Shown here: piece after piece, positions 1-10,130 of the stretch
How positions within the stretch are numbered: position 1 is the first letter of the stretch
How the letters are laid out: each line of letters opens with the position of its first letter
NCBI GenBank assembly: GCA_039954875.1
Contig: CP157202.1
Span: forward strand, 62,001 to 126,000
Source: G039954875 sp039954875
GTDB taxonomy: Bacteria > Bacteroidota > Bacteroidia > Flavobacteriales > Blattabacteriaceae
Direction: 5' to 3'
DNA: 64,000 nucleotides
Made by a program: the position numbers and the translations under genes
The notes under the pieces: generated by a model
Databases searched by the model: none
What the model was told of the DNA's origin: nothing
Seen by the model: only the letters and a program-made list of their open reading frames with translations

Positions 1-1
1 C

Positions 2-490
2 CCCGTAGGCGCCTGTGTAGGTATGAAAGGTTCTCGGATACATCCCATAGTAAGAGAATTGAGAAATGAAAACATCGATGTGATCAACTATACCTCCAAT
101 AATCAGCTCTACATCACTCGGGCATTGAGCCCAGCCAAAGTCTCTATGATGGAAATCGATGAAGAGAATAAATCTGCCGCCGTATACGTCAAGCCTGAAG
201 AGATATCCAAAGCCATCGGGCGTGGTGGCCAAAACATTCGTTTAGCCAGCCAACTCACCGGTTATAAGATTAATATTTTCAGAGATTTGCCATATGATGA
301 TGACGTAGAGCTAACAGAATTTTTTGACGAGATAGAACCACACGTCATCGAAGCCTTTCACAAGATCGGACTCGACACAGCCAAATCAATATTGGATTGC
401 GATGTAGACGACCTCGTAAGGCGTACCAGCCTTGAAAAAGAGACTATAGAACAAGTCTTCAATATATTAAACGAAGAATTTGAAGAATAA
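2..490 (+). CDS. nusA: Transcription termination/antitermination factor NusA, C-terminal part
   Basis: This is the 3' end of nusA; the frame is open to the window edge and starts with PVGACVG, so the true start lies upstream. NusA binds RNA polymerase and nascent RNA and modulates pausing, termination and antitermination. Two KH-type RNA-binding loops are visible: GMKGSRI near the start of the fragment and GRGGQNIRLAS about 60 residues later. After the KH pair comes an acidic tail with a helix-hairpin-like segment. The gene lies 92 bp upstream of infB on the same strand, the usual nusA-infB arrangement. The reading frame is clean. Confidence 0.96.
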   Translation, partial: PVGACVGMKGSRIHPIVRELRNENIDVINYTSNNQLYITRALSPAKVSMMEIDEENKSAAVYVKPEEISKAIGRGGQNIRLASQLTGYKINIFRDLPYDDDVELTEFFDEIEPHVIEAFHKIGLDTAKSILDCDVDDLVRRTSLEKETIEQVFNILNEEFEE

Positions 491-582
491 TATTAGATGA
501 GATCATTTCATTTTTTCCGAGTATAGTGTTAAACCCCTATTTTTGTAAGGCTTGATAGTTTTTTACAATAGACCCATTTTTT

Positions 583-3351
583 ATGGCTGATAATATCAGA
601 TTAAAAACAGTATTGACAAAATTTAATATTTCTCTACAGAGGGTAGTAGACTTCTTACATGCTCAGGGGATCGAAATAGAAGGTAATCCCAATGGTAAAG
701 TGGATGAAGTCGTATACCAGCTCCTGGTAAAAGAATTTAGATCAGACAAAGAAGTACGAGATGCTTCTGAAAAGATTTTTTTGCAGAAAAAGAAAGAAAA
801 AGAACAAATACGTGAAGAATTGTTGCGATCCAAAGTCAAAGAGCAAAAACCGCCTGAGCCCGAACTCATTCGTGCCAAAGTAGACGAAATCATTGACCCC
901 AAGACACTGGGGAAACTAGACCTCCAAGTGCTCAAATACGAGAATAGGTCTCTTGAAAAAGCCGAGAGAAAAACAACATCTGTCTCAATATCTCCTCAGG
1001 AGAAAAAAAACATCGATGCTCTCATACAAGAACCAACTGAAAGAATACATACTAAAGTAGTCCAGCAAGATACAATCTCACCCAATGAGGAAAAGCCAAC
1101 TCCAGCGCCTCCTATCCACATTTCAAAGCCTATAGTTGCGCAAGAAGAACCGCAACATATTAAGACTGAATACCGAAAACTCAGTGGGCTAATGCTCACT
1201 GGAGATAAAATAGATCTATCTCAATTCGAAAGAAAAAAATTTACCACCTTTTTTGACGATCATAAGAAAAAACGCAAACGCATCAAAAAAGAAATCACAT
1301 TTGAAGAAACTAAAGATATCACTTCACGAAAACAGGAACCCTCTTCTGCAAGTATACCCCACAGTACAAAGAAAATTAGTCAAGGCCCTGCTAGTCCCAA
1401 AACGGTAACTCATCAGAAGTCTAAAAGGAGATCTTTAGGGAAAGGACTTACAGATGAGCAGATCGGGAGACAAATCAAAGAAACCCTCGAAAAACTCAGC
1501 TCAAGAGGAGGTAAATCTAGAGCGTCAAAGCTCAGAAAAGAAAAACGCCAATCTAGAAGAGAAAAAGTAGTCCTTCAAAGCGCAATCAATGAAGAGCAAA
1601 GCAAGATACTGAAAGTAGCTGAATTCGCTACAGTGAACGAATTAGCCGCTATGATGCACATACCCGAAACCAAAGTAATCCTGACTTGTATGTCCCTAGG
1701 CATCATGGTTACAATGAATCAACGTCTTGATGCAGAAACAATCACCTTAGTGGCAGACGAATTTGGTTATAGCATAGAGTTTGTCGGTGTAGACCTACAA
1801 GAAGCCATCCAAGAAGAAAAAGATGCGGAAGAAGACCTCAAGCCCCGTCCTCCTGTGGTCACCATCATGGGACACGTAGATCACGGTAAGACCTCTTTAT
1901 TGGACTATATCAGAAATGCCAACGTTATTGCTGGAGAAGCTGGAGGTATCACACAACACATAGGAGCCTACAGTGTGACCATTGAAAAAGGCCAACACAT
2001 CACTTTCCTTGATACACCTGGCCACGAAGCTTTCACAGCCATGCGCGCACGTGGTGTACAGATCACCGATGTCGTCATCATAGTCATCGATGCAGACGAT
2101 CAAATCATGCCCCAGACCAAGGAAGCTATCAGTCATGCTCAAGTAGCTGATGTACCGATGATATTTGCCCTGAACAAAGTAGATAAGCCTACAGCACAAC
2201 CAGATAAAATCCGTGAGCAACTCGCCAGCATGAATCTTCTAGTAGAAGAATGGGGGGGGAAGTACCAATCTCAAGAAATATCAGCCAAAATAGGTACTGG
2301 TGTCAATCAGTTATTAGAAAAAATACTTCTAGAAGCCGAGATGTTAGACCTCAATTCCAATCCAGAAAAGCCAGCCTTAGGCACTATCATCGAAGCTACC
2401 CTAGACAAAGGCAGGGGCTATGTTACAACAATGCTCATACAAGGAGGTACGCTCAAAGCAGGTGACTACGTATTGGCAGGTAGCCATCACGGCAAAGTGA
2501 AGATCATCTTAGATGAACGTGGAAACCCCATTCCAGAAGCCGGACCATCCCAACCTGTCACCATATTGGGCTTAAGTGGAGCCTCTACGGCAGGAGACAA
2601 ATTTAAAGTCTTCAAAGATGAAAAAGAAGCTAAGCAACTAGCTTCTCGTCGAGAGCAACTTCAACGAGAGCAAAATATCCGGGCTCAAAGACATCTAACA
2701 CTCGATGAGATAGGAAGACGTATCGCCTTAGGAGATTTCAAAGAACTTAAGATCATCTTAAAAGGAGATGTAGACGGTTCAGTAGAAGCCCTTTCGGATG
2801 CATTGCAAAAGCTCTCTACAAACTCTATAATGGTCAACATCATCTATAAAGGTGTTGGGCAAATTACCGAATCCGATGTGCTATTAGCCGGCACATCAGA
2901 TGCCATCATAATCGGATTCAATGTACGACCGGCTATAGGGGCTAGAAATATTGCTGAAAAAGAAGACATAGAAATACGTACTTATTCCATCATATACGAT
3001 GCTATCAACGACGTAAAAGAAGCCATAGAAGGCTTGCTATCTCCCGAAATGCGAGAGCAAATACTCGGCGGTGCCGAGGTGCGAGAAGTATTTAAGATCA
3101 CTAAAGTAGGTACCGTTGCTGGATGTATGGTCACCGAAGGTAAGATGGTACGCCATGCCAAAGTAAGACTTGTTCGTGAAGGTATCGTCATACACAATGG
3201 AGAACTAGATTCCTTAAAACGATTTAAAGGCGATGCTAAAGAAGTAGCCAAAGGTTACGAATGCGGATTGGGGATCAAAAATTATAATGATATACAGATC
3301 GGTGATGTGATGGAAGCCTATGAAGAAGTCACCGTAAACAGAACGTTGTAA
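583..3351 (+). CDS. infB: Translation initiation factor IF-2
   Basis: IF-2 is the GTPase that brings initiator tRNA to the 30S subunit and promotes subunit joining. The 922-residue length is normal for Bacteroidota. The first ~55 residues form an IF2_N-like domain, followed by a long charged, Lys/Glu-rich linker to about residue 340 and a second IF2_N-like segment. The G domain has P-loop GHVDHGKT (430-437), [12 protein letters not shown] and SAKIG. Domains II-IV follow. The ATG at 583 gives the canonical N-terminus; no clear Shine-Dalgarno is visible, as is common in this phylum. A run of eight G at 2252-2259 sits inside the G domain (WGGK) without breaking the frame. Confidence 0.98.
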   Translation: MADNIRLKTVLTKFNISLQRVVDFLHAQGIEIEGNPNGKVDEVVYQLLVKEFRSDKEVRDASEKIFLQKKKEKEQIREELLRSKVKEQKPPEPELIRAKVDEIIDPKTLGKLDLQVLKYENRSLEKAERKTTSVSISPQEKKNIDALIQEPTERIHTKVVQQDTISPNEEKPTPAPPIHISKPIVAQEEPQHIKTEYRKLSGLMLTGDKIDLSQFERKKFTTFFDDHKKKRKRIKKEITFEETKDITSRKQEPSSASIPHSTKKISQGPASPKTVTHQKSKRRSLGKGLTDEQIGRQIKETLEKLSSRGGKSRASKLRKEKRQSRREKVVLQSAINEEQSKILKVAEFATVNELAAMMHIPETKVILTCMSLGIMVTMNQRLDAETITLVADEFGYSIEFVGVDLQEAIQEEKDAEEDLKPRPPVVTIMGHVDHGKTSLLDYIRNANVIAGEAGGITQHIGAYSVTIEKGQHITFLDTPGHEAFTAMRARGVQITDVVIIVIDADDQIMPQTKEAISHAQVADVPMIFALNKVDKPTAQPDKIREQLASMNLLVEEWGGKYQSQEISAKIGTGVNQLLEKILLEAEMLDLNSNPEKPALGTIIEATLDKGRGYVTTMLIQGGTLKAGDYVLAGSHHGKVKIILDERGNPIPEAGPSQPVTILGLSGASTAGDKFKVFKDEKEAKQLASRREQLQREQNIRAQRHLTLDEIGRRIALGDFKELKIILKGDVDGSVEALSDALQKLSTNSIMVNIIYKGVGQITESDVLLAGTSDAIIIGFNVRPAIGARNIAEKEDIEIRTYSIIYDAINDVKEAIEGLLSPEMREQILGGAEVREVFKITKVGTVAGCMVTEGKMVRHAKVRLVREGIVIHNGELDSLKRFKGDAKEVAKGYECGLGIKNYNDIQIGDVMEAYEEVTVNRTL

Positions 3352-3652
3352 AAATATATCCTTTCTTTTAGGCACTCATGAATAATAGCATCGGATAAAG
3401 TTCTTAAGCATTTTTCATTTTATAGAAATAGGTCTGTAAGACTAAATATTTCCAATTTTCCGATCAAATATTAGAAATAAAGGATAGGTGATATGTTTTA
3501 ATTGCTGTTTTACAGTGATTTATATAATATATAAAGAATTATTTATGCCAATCAATAAGTTAGTAAAAAATATAGGTTATTAATAAATAAATATACTTAT
3601 ATTAAAAAATTAATAATAAATCTATAATTTTTATTGTCAACTTATTGTTAAT
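3352..3652. other. AT-rich gap, no gene seen
   Basis: This stretch between infB and the SusC remnant is very A+T rich, especially 3480-3650, and has no credible reading frame on either strand. It probably holds the former promoter and leader of the SusC-like gene. I see no clear terminator after infB. Confidence 0.5.
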
Positions 3653-5240
3653 ATGTATGTAAGGTTTATTACTTTATTATATTTACCATTTTTTTAACTA
3701 CTTACTCTGCACTGGCAGAGGTGAATGTATATGGGGTGAGGTTACCGATCCTGACGGCAATTCCTTAGGCGGAGTCATTGTAGAAGTCGTTGATAAAACC
3801 ATACGATCGATCACAGATGATGCCGGACGATACACCTTCACAGTTCAAACAGGCGATGAATTTAATTTTTTATTTATCGCTCTATAATCAGTCAAAGACA
3901 AAGCGGGCTTCTTCGGAGTAATCGGTGTAAATATGGCCCCTTGGAAAAGAATTAAGCACTCAAGTAGGTCGAAGTAGTAGCCGTAGAGTAGGTCTATGGT
4001 GCCCAAAAAAAGAGGCATCACAGGCTCCGTGTCTACCGTGTATAAAGATATATTGCAATAAGTCTAAGATACCCAACGTTTTTAAAAGTCTAGAGAGCAG
4101 AGTGGTTGGATTCTAAATCATACATGAATTCGGTCAACCAGAAAATATCCAGTACCCTCCTACCATGATTAGAGGGCATCGGATCGATCAGTGCAACGGC
4201 AGAACCACTCACATCGTACCCGATGGAGTAGCCCTATTCAGGTGGCTTGAACACGATTATCATAACTATCAAAAAAGGCAAGAAGGGGGGGATATTCATC
4301 ACCTTATACTCAAGTGTGAAATTCAACCAAAGGATGTTGGCATAATATGATATCATTACCGATCCGAAAGAATATTACGAAGTCTACTGGATGGCGATGA
4401 GAAATTCCTATATACTCAACAATTAGAACAGGGAGGAAAGATGCGATAAAAACCACAAGGGAAAAAAAGGATGATTGGATTACGATAATTTGATAGAAAA
4501 ATTAGTATACAGTGCCTATAAAATCCCAAAAGGAGAGTCATTGGTAGATCCCAAAATAGACCGATTAAACCTCGAAGTTTAACTCCTCTACAAAGACGAT
4601 TGAAATGAAACCTTGTATAAAAATAAAATTTATTAAGAACATATTTTGAATATACTAGGAGGGAGTAAAAATACTAGGTATATCCTCTCCTTAGGGCATT
4701 TTAAAACAGGAGGAAATCATAGCTAAGTCTGGTTTTGACCGCATCACGGTCCGTATAGACCTGGATCAGGATCTGAAGGGCGTGGCTCAAAGTAGCCGAA
4801 ACCTTCTTTTATACCAATATCCTCAAAGAAATGCGGTAGAAACTAGATGTTATGCAATGCTTTTTCATGAGCACATGATATCGCACTGATCTATTTTATC
4901 TATGCTCTAGATGCTCAAGGAAATATCGTTTATGACCGGACTGATAATAGGTTATAGACTGGGGAGTATAAGAGACCATTAATCCGGACGGATCTTCAGC
5001 CATAAAGAAGTATGGTTTACGAGCCAATCCATTGATTCATATCACTCGTCCGGGATAAAACTCTCTGAAGTGATGTGGGGAGCCAATAGTAAGTGCAAGA
5101 AACATGACGGATTATAGTTTTTTTTCTCATATGAGAGTAAGGAGGAATATGGCGGACCTAAAGTCGGCGAGGTCTTTAAAATAATCTGGTTCTCCTTATA
5201 CGAAAAGGTACCTGATACTGACTTATAGGTGATAAATATT
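3653..5240 (+). pseudogene. SusC/RagA-type TonB-dependent outer-membrane receptor, decayed
   Basis: SusC-type proteins are outer-membrane barrels that import glycans or peptides with a SusD lipoprotein and TonB. A degenerate signal peptide (ATG 3653, ending TYSALA) is followed by the carboxypeptidase-regulatory-like domain (GEVTDPDGNSLGGV, then TDDAGRYTF) near 3735-3880. The region after the family's VVVGYG motif is recognisable as QKKRGITGSVSTV when frames are joined (~3995-4040). Plug fragment PYSGGLN runs straight into IIITIKKGKKGG at ~4230-4290, so the middle of the plug is deleted. Barrel fragments DLDQDLKG and YALDAQGNIVYDRT follow to about 5110. There are many frameshifts and stops, and most of the ~1000-residue family length is missing. 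Confidence 0.82.
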
Positions 5241-5280
5241 TAATAATCCTGAAAAAAAAGTTAAATCCAGAAGTTGATGC

Positions 5281-5648
5281 TTATACCAACTTAAAAAAGT
5301 TCTCTATAGAATCAAGATTTACTGGAGACCTCATGTGGATGCGTTCCTCAGAAACATACCACCTGATAGAGACTGAAGCTAAAGCCATAAATGATGATGT
5401 ATTAGGGGGTACAATCGGTATTGAAGGAACTGATACAACAAAAGAGACTCTACCTTTTATGCCATCAAATATTCTGTAGACTACTTGCTGATTCAAATTC
5501 TGTTGCAAAGGAGAATCGAACTCTGAGGCGTGGGTTTTGTGCTTGGTTTGATACCAAACGTTTGAAAAAACGTATAGACAGAATGACATCCACCTCGTTT
5601 TTATTAGTGACAGCCGATAATAATACTCCCCGCCCTGTAGGGGATTAA
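5281..5648 (+). pseudogene. SusD/RagB-type nutrient-binding lipoprotein, C-terminal remnant
   Basis: SusD-type lipoproteins sit on the outer leaflet next to SusC and bind the substrate. Two family hallmarks survive in different frames: MRSSETYHLIETEAKA (~5335-5385; compare the family MRxSExYLIxAEA) and, further on, QRRIEL followed after a frameshift by GFCAWFDTKRLKKRI (~5510-5575; compare RRxELxGEGxRWFDxKR). At least one stop and one frameshift separate them, and the N-terminal half is gone. It follows the SusC remnant on the same strand, so the pair was one uptake operon. Confidence 0.8.
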
Positions 5649-5775
5649 AAAAAATATTCAGCTGAGTTGGATGATTTTAACTTCAGAACTCCTATCAAAA
5701 AACTTGAAATAGGAGGACTAGATTGGTCAGAACAAAACTCTTGATATTCGAGTCCCTTAAGATAAATTTTCAAGT

Positions 5776-7134
5776 TCAAAAACATGAAAGTGATGAGGGG
5801 TACTTTTTTATTTCCTCTACAGCACTACTATTGACAAGGGGGGGGGTGCATATTTCCGTATTAGGATCAAAATCTTCTAAGTACTCTGCTACACGTTTGA
5901 CAAAACCACACCCTAGGGCTCCATCTACCACACGGTGGTCATAAGAATGCGATAGATACATCTTGTGACGTATGCCGATGAGGTCTCCTTCTGAAGTTTC
6001 GATTACAGTAGGCTTTTTCTGTATGGCACCTACAGCCATAATGGCCACTTGTGGTTGATGGATGATTGGTGTACCCAATATATTGCCAAAACTGCCAATA
6101 TTGGTGATCGTATACGTACCACCTTGGATCTCGTCTGGTTGGAGTTGATTTGAGCGGGCACGTTTGGCTAGATCATCGATGATGCCAGCCAGATCATTCA
6201 GGTTGTAAGCATTTGCGGTTTTGATCACCGGAACGATGAGGTTGCCATTGGGGAGTGTCGTGGCCATACCGATGTGGATCTCTTTCTTTTTGATGATGGT
6301 ATCGCCTTCTATGGAGATGTTGATCATTGGGAAATCTTGGATTGCCTTCACCACTGCTTGTACAAAGACGGACATGAAACTCAGTCTGATTCCGGTACGC
6401 TGCTTGAAATGTTCCTTGAGTTTTTCTCTCCACTCTACGATATGAGTCACATCGGCGTCTACGAAAGACGTTACATGAGCAGCAGTGCGTCGGCTATCGA
6501 CCATATGTGTGGCGATGATCTTACGCATTCGATCCATCTCAATGATTTCGTGTCTTTCATCTCGGCTGGAAATGGTGACTGCTTTAGCCGATGGGGGAGT
6601 AGTCAATGGGCTGGAGGATGCATCCGAGGTGGGGGGGTTGAGATGGGCTAATAGATTGTCCTTCGTCAGACGGCCTTCTTTGCCACTGCCTGGTATACGG
6701 TCTAGTTCGGTTTGACTGATACCCTCTTTCTGAGCAATGCTACGCACCAAAGGTGAATAAAACCGCCCTCTATGGTTTTTGGTTGGTTCTTCTTTAGACA
6801 ATTCATTGGGTAATAACGACTGCCTTGAGGTTTCAGTCTTTTTTTGCGCTGTTATAGCAGGATTTTTCACAACTTCATCTTGAACGACTTCGCCAGTTAG
6901 TTCCAATACGGCAATCGGTGTGCCTACCTTGGCCACTTGGCTAGGAGCGAATAATTTCTTTTTCAGAATGCCGCTTACAGGTGAAGGAACTTCTGAATCC
7001 ACTTTATCAGTAGCGATCTCTACCAAAATGTCTTCTTCTTTGATGGTGTCCCCTTCGCTTTTGACCCAACGAACGATAGTTGCTTCAGCTACACTTTCGC
7101 CCATGGCAGGGAGGATCAGATGATATTCAGACAT
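5776..7134 (-). CDS. Dihydrolipoamide acyltransferase (E2) of a 2-oxoacid dehydrogenase complex
   Basis: E2 forms the core of a 2-oxoacid dehydrogenase complex and transfers acyl groups from its lipoyl arm to CoA. Residues 1-78 are a lipoyl domain with lipoyl lysine K44 in TDKVDSEV; residues ~124-165 are the E1/E3-binding domain; the rest is the acyltransferase with the active-site motif SHSYDHRVVDG (His400). The N-terminus (ILPAMGESVAEATI) is of the 2-oxoglutarate/branched-chain type, so I do not assign pdhC or sucB. The last ~22 residues, after FDPNTEIC, follow a run of nine C (5838-5846 on the plus strand) and look like a non-native tail. The nearest other complex gene in the window is pdhB at 59.2 kb. 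Confidence 0.93.
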   Translation of the reverse strand: MSEYHLILPAMGESVAEATIVRWVKSEGDTIKEEDILVEIATDKVDSEVPSPVSGILKKKLFAPSQVAKVGTPIAVLELTGEVVQDEVVKNPAITAQKKTETSRQSLLPNELSKEEPTKNHRGRFYSPLVRSIAQKEGISQTELDRIPGSGKEGRLTKDNLLAHLNPPTSDASSSPLTTPPSAKAVTISSRDERHEIIEMDRMRKIIATHMVDSRRTAAHVTSFVDADVTHIVEWREKLKEHFKQRTGIRLSFMSVFVQAVVKAIQDFPMINISIEGDTIIKKKEIHIGMATTLPNGNLIVPVIKTANAYNLNDLAGIIDDLAKRARSNQLQPDEIQGGTYTITNIGSFGNILGTPIIHQPQVAIMAVGAIQKKPTVIETSEGDLIGIRHKMYLSHSYDHRVVDGALGCGFVKRVAEYLEDFDPNTEICTPPLVNSSAVEEIKKYPSSLSCF

Positions 7135-7154
7135 ATGAATATTTTATGCCGCAT

Positions 7155-7162
7155 CAAAGATA
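7155..7162 (-). promoter_or_regulatory. Bacteroidota -7 promoter element of the E2 gene
   Basis: On the minus strand this reads TATCTTTG, matching the TAnnTTTG -7 consensus of the Bacteroidota primary sigma factor. It ends 20 bp before the E2 ATG, giving a short leader. No clear -33 TTTG is seen at the expected distance. Confidence 0.5.
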
Positions 7163-7221
7163 ATGCTTAATCACTTTTTTGTCTCTTCTCTCAGATCGAA
7201 CTGGGTCTGATACAAAATAAG

Positions 7222-7870
7222 TCACTCGAATGGGGGAGACCTTACAGTTGCTCTCTCCAAATATCTCTTCATGGGGGGTACCCGATACCGTATATAATGT
7301 CCTAAGGTGACTAAATCGACGTATTTGAATTCATCTCCTACAGCCTTAGCTAATTATGGTTGATAACTTTATAGAAGTGCCATTGATTTGCTTATAGATG
7401 TAAAAAATGGTAGTGTCACCCTCTATAGTATTACTCATAGCAATAATAACTTTGGTGACTCCTCCTTGTTTGAGCTTTTCTAATAGTGTTGTAATATTTA
7501 ATTTAGTCAGGCCAACCCCATTTATCGGAGAGATTTTACCTCCCAAAACGTGATATACTCCTCGATATTGGCCAGTATTTTCTATAACCATAACATCGCG
7601 CACATTTTACACTACACAGATCGTCTGTCCGTCACGTTGCGGCTTGGTACAGATTTTACATATTTCCCGATTAGATATGTTATGGTATTTCCTGTAATGG
7701 TTGACTTTATCGATGAGTCGATCTCAGGTTTGCAAGTGAGGGTTTGTGTTTTCTCCTTCGAATTCTGCAGCAGGTGCAATATCAGCCGCAAGACTGTAAG
7801 TATCCCGATAACCGGGGAGTTGTGACATATCATGAATGGCTTGTTCGAGCAATTTGCTTGTATAATTCAT
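7222..7870 (-). pseudogene. recR: Recombination mediator RecR, decayed
   Basis: RecR with RecO loads RecA on SSB-coated gaps. The ATG at 7870 begins MNYTSKLLEQAIHDMSQLPG; after a frameshift LRLILHLLQNSKE follows. Then comes the zinc-finger segment YHNISNREICKIC, then the Toprim segment [20 protein letters not shown] and [16 protein letters not shown]. After another break the C-terminus is readable as VGDEFKYVDLVTLG. At least three frameshifts or stops separate these pieces, so no functional protein can be made. Loss of RecR would impair RecFOR gap repair unless another copy exists. Confidence 0.9.
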
Positions 7871-7929
7871 GGTATCAAATGTAGTACTTGTGATCCTGTT
7901 ATTGAATTCATATGTATGTTGGATGCAAC

Positions 7930-9360
7930 AATGATTTTGTGGTTTCTCGAGGCTTATTTATTAATTTTTCTAGGGGGTCTCCTATTTAACTTCTAGAAAG
8001 GTTAGTTTACACATTTTTTTATCGATAATAACAGTAGCCACTGGTTTCTAGTAATTTTTGGTATGATTGATGCCTCCATATCGAGGGTAATCTTTGTCTC
8101 TACCCCAGGGCTGGTATGACGATCCGGATTTGAGTATATTAATATTGTCCTGGGATATCTCTTGGGATATGTAGTCATTGCTTTGGTATTGCTACCGTTT
8201 TACTATCGTTTGTATTTGACTTATATCTATAAACGAGGCTTTAGCCAGGCCTCTTACAAGACAGGAGCATTTTTTTTCATAATCTCTCGGGGCGTTGGAG
8301 GGGTGCCACCACTACGTGTGTATCTGGTGATTAATATTTTGTAAATATTCCTTTTTCTCCAGATGGAATTTTCTTTTCTCTTCACAAGTTGCGTCATTCT
8401 ACTGATGATCTTCTTGTGAATTTTCAAAGGGGGGGGAGACTATTATTTGGACAGATAGTTTATCTTATAGATTTTCTTTATGATGACGGCTTTGGTCGTT
8501 TTCACCATTTATATCCTCAAGGCATTACAGCTCTATGTGGGTGAGGTTTTTCGGATAATGTATGCGAGAGGCTATACCGAGATCTTCTAAATGTAGGTCT
8601 TACCAGTAAACAATTTTTTCAAGCCATTCATCGGTGGGATGTTTATTGCTATTGTAATGACGGGACTCGATCATAAAATGATGTAGAAAAACATCAGTGT
8701 AGACAACATTAGGAATTCACAAAAAAAAATATGCTTGTCTTTTGTTTTATTATTTTAGCGGTGAATCTCCTTTTCCTGTTTTTGGATGGTTTGCAGTTCT
8801 TTGCTGATTATAAGGGTATAATAGCTATTGGTAATGATATCTTCTCTATAGTTGCGCTACAATATGTGCCTGCCTATCTTTCGTGGATCTTCGTCATTGT
8901 TTTGGTTTCTGCTTTGTTTCTAAGTGCAGATTGGGCTATCACTGACTTGACCGCTCTTCTTTTTCGATCGATATCTTGGACTTACAGGGTCGTAAAGATT
9001 TGGATGAACATAAGAAAACCAAGGCACATCTCCTAGTCTATTTGATTTTTACATGCTTGTTTTTGTTGTTGGTCATGCTTTTCAAATGCATCGATGATAA
9101 ATCGGTGGTAATCGTGATTTTTACCTTAGTGGGTTACACCACTTAAGGTTCACTACTCGGGCTCTTCGCTTTTCGGTATCCTGACGTGATATAAGCTCAA
9201 GGATCACCTCCTGGTGATCTGGGTCTGCTTGCTGGCCCCTGTATTGAGTTGGCTTTTGAGCCAATTACTAGAATATTTTGCCATTTCATCTGGTGAAGTT
9301 TATAAATTTCGTTTTGAGTTATTATTTATCAATGGCTTGATCACCTTGATTTATTTTTAA
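7930..9360 (+). pseudogene. Sodium:solute symporter (SSS family), decayed
   Basis: SSS proteins are multi-helix inner-membrane carriers that couple sodium entry to uptake of sugars, amino acids or vitamins. Recognisable fragments in order: SPWFLVIFGMIDAS with GYLLGYVVIALVLLPFYYRL (~8040-8225), YKTGAFFFIISR (~8255-8290), a segment corresponding to GMFIAIVMTGLD (~8637-8670), NMLVLCFIILAVNLLFLFLDG to SADWAITDLT (8731-8960), and DDKSVVIVIFTLVGY to LGLFAFGILT (~9090-9185). These match consecutive transmembrane segments of one gene, now broken by many frameshifts and stops, including one near a run of eight G at 8429-8436. The substrate cannot be deduced. Confidence 0.82.
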
Positions 9361-9375
9361 TTAAAATAAGATCAA

Positions 9376-10130
9376 TATGAAAAAGCTTGTGATACTGGAA
9401 ACTAGCAATTTAGGTACTGTTATTATCAAAGGTTTATTAGCCTCTGGGCTAGCTTTTGAAAATATTATAAATACTCGGCATTGGGTATGACTTTTACAGT
9501 CATTGAGAAAAAAAAGGATATATTCGTTACCAAAGATAATGTAGAGACTGTGAGAAATGTTGAGCTCATCATCTTGGCGATGATGAGTTTTAGACCCTGT
9601 CCGACATCTGTTGGTTTTCAGTGGCTATAAGTTTTCTTTGAGCCAATTGAAACAGATAACCGGTGTAAACATCCCTGTTTTTCGAGCCATACCTAATATA
9701 GTCATCGCCACGCACGAATCTCTCATTTGTATTTGTACTGAGGTGACAGTTTGGCATCATTAGAATGTGGTCAAAGAATATATGAAGTGCTCTAGGAGAG
9801 GTGGTAGAGGTGAGTGAAGAGCTGATGAAAGTTGCTATAGTCCTACGAGTTTGTGGTATTGATTTTGTATTTCGATTTATCCGTACCTTCGTGCAAGATG
9901 GTGTATAAATTGTATTCGATGCAGATATCGTTTCTAAAATCGTCAATCAGATCGTAAAAGTATCCGTAGACTTATTGATAAAAAATGACTTGTATCCAGA
10001 AGAAAAAATTGATAAAGTTATCACGCCAAAGGGCTGTATCATCACCGGTTTGAATTAAATAGAGAATCAAGGATTCAGCTCGTTTCTGATAAAAGGAATC
10101 TTGAGCTCTTATCAGAATATTGCCAAATGA
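9376..10130 (+). pseudogene. proC: Pyrroline-5-carboxylate reductase, decayed
   Basis: ProC makes the last step of proline synthesis. The ATG at 9376 starts MKKLVILETSNLGTVIIKGL, where the Rossmann loop GxGNxG is already damaged (ETSNLG). Later pieces include SLSQLKQITGVNIPVFRAIPN (~9635-9700, joined in one frame), a degraded VVEVSEELM region (~9800), and near the end EEKIDKVITPKGC (~9997-10036) with ENQGFSSFLIKG (~10060-10100). These are the order and spacing of a ~270-residue ProC. Multiple stops and shifts interrupt it. Its TGA overlaps the nnr ATG, so the two were once translationally coupled. Confidence 0.88.

Noticed and set aside
5505..5525. GGAGAATCGAACTC, like a reverse T-arm of a tRNA
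   Set aside because: No acceptor or anticodon arm pairs around it; it lies inside the SusD remnant.
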